Assembly (NCBI GenBank): GCA_009885665.1
Contig: VFKI01000042.1
Coordinates: 1 to 7,122 of the forward strand
Reading direction: 5' to 3'
Source of the DNA: Gammaproteobacteria bacterium
GTDB taxonomy: Bacteria > Pseudomonadota > Gammaproteobacteria > DSM-16500
Length of the DNA stretch: 7,122 bases
The notes under the pieces were generated by a model that made no database searches, had not been told where the DNA came from, and was given only the letters and a program-made list of their open reading frames with translations. The translations under genes and the position numbers were made by a program. This document shows, piece by piece, positions 6,479 through 7,122 of the stretch; the first letter of the stretch is position 1, and each line of letters starts with the position of its first letter.

Positions 6479-7122
6479 GCCTATTTCATCCCCAGTATTG
6501 GCATGTCAATCACTGGGAAAAACCTATACCGATGCAGGTGCCACCGTGAATGTGTTGCGGGATGTGACGTTTAGCGTGCAGCCGGGCGAATTGGTAGCGA
6601 TTGCCGGGACGTCGGGATCGGGTAAAAGTACGTTATTGCATTTATTGGGCGGCTTGGATAAACCCTCAACCGGTGAAGTGATCGTGGCGGGGAAGCGGAT
6701 TGCGCATTTATCGGAAAAGGCGAAATCGGCCATGCGCAATCAATACCTTGGATTTATTTATCAATTTCATCATTTGCTCCCCGAATTCACTGCGTTAGAA
6801 AATGTCGCCATGCCCTTATTAATTCGCGGCATGGCGCCTAAAGACATTGCCCCTAAGGCAGAAAAGCTGTTGGCAGCGGTGGGCTTGCAGGCGCGCGTCA
6901 AGCATAAGCCTGGCGAATTATCGGGCGGCGAGCGCCAACGTGTGGCGATCGCGCGCGCCATGGTCACCGACCCGGTGTGTATCCTTGCCGATGAACCGAC
7001 CGGCAATCTCGATCCGCGTAATGGTGAGAATGTCCTTGAATTATTTATGGCGTTGCAGCGTGATCATCAAACCGCAGTGATCATGGTGACGCATGACCTG
7101 CAAATCGCACAGCGCGCCCAGC
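6471..7122 (+). CDS. lolD: Lipoprotein-releasing ABC transporter ATPase LolD (3' end outside window)
   Basis: This cytoplasmic ATPase powers lipoprotein release by the Lol permease. The 217 complete codons seen compare with 233 aa for E. coli LolD, so only about 15-20 residues are probably missing. All ABC motifs are in order: Walker [10 protein letters not shown] at 46-54, Q-loop Gln98 in [18 protein letters not shown] (the LolD-type stretch after the Q-loop), signature LSGGE at 150-154, Walker B ILADEP at 171-176 with catalytic Glu175, D-loop GNLD at 178-181 and switch His208 in VTHD. The ATG at 6471 has GGAGG (6457-6461) 9 nt upstream and overlaps the lolC stop by 8 nt, so the two partners are probably co-translated. 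Whether lolE follows, as in E. coli lolCDE, cannot be seen. Confidence 0.96.
   Translation, partial: MNKPISSPVLACQSLGKTYTDAGATVNVLRDVTFSVQPGELVAIAGTSGSGKSTLLHLLGGLDKPSTGEVIVAGKRIAHLSEKAKSAMRNQYLGFIYQFHHLLPEFTALENVAMPLLIRGMAPKDIAPKAEKLLAAVGLQARVKHKPGELSGGERQRVAIARAMVTDPVCILADEPTGNLDPRNGENVLELFMALQRDHQTAVIMVTHDLQIAQRAQ

Noticed and set aside
1..7122. A novel defence, mobile or biosynthetic system
   Set aside because: Every gene belongs to a well-known housekeeping family in a conserved order. No transposase, integrase, direct-repeat array or unexplained conserved ORF is present.

Overview
This window comes from the chromosome of a gammaproteobacterium. It holds eight genes, all on the + strand, in the order acpP, fabF, mltG (yceG), tmk, holB, ycfH (TatD family), lolC and lolD. 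The last gene runs off the right edge. The order acpP-fabF-(pabC)-mltG-tmk-holB-ycfH is the classic gammaproteobacterial arrangement. FabF, by memory of family sequences, reads close to the pseudomonad type, and the other proteins are clear homologues of their E. coli counterparts. No sequence pins the genus. A Legionellales/Coxiellales-like or other non-enteric lineage is only a guess.

Layout. Bases 1-309 carry no convincing gene: an AT-rich leader with small palindromes, a cluster of ATGCA words, a candidate promoter and the acpP ribosome site. acpP (310-561) encodes acyl carrier protein. A 117-bp gap then holds a compact GC-rich double-hairpin element (about 583-640) that looks like a REP-type repeat. 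From fabF (679) to the right edge the genes are packed as one apparent operon: fabF/mltG separated by 1 nt, mltG/tmk by 11 nt, tmk/holB overlapping by 4 nt (ATGA), holB/ycfH 1 nt apart, ycfH/lolC 1 nt apart, and lolC/lolD overlapping by 8 nt.

How the genes fit together. AcpP carries the acyl chain and FabF elongates it (fatty acid and hence membrane supply). MltG cuts nascent peptidoglycan glycan strands at the inner membrane. Tmk makes dTDP for DNA synthesis, HolB is the clamp-loader delta' subunit, and YcfH/TatD is a metal-dependent hydrolase or nuclease. LolC and LolD form part of the ABC machine that extracts lipoproteins from the inner membrane for transfer to LolA. The operon therefore combines envelope growth with DNA replication, as it does in many relatives.

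I see no phage, insertion sequence, CRISPR, toxin or novel defence-like system. The points worth a second look are modest: the double-hairpin repeat between acpP and fabF, the absence of pabC and pilZ from their usual slots, the direct joining of lolCD to the cluster, a one-residue deletion near the FabF active site, and an unusually short HolB.
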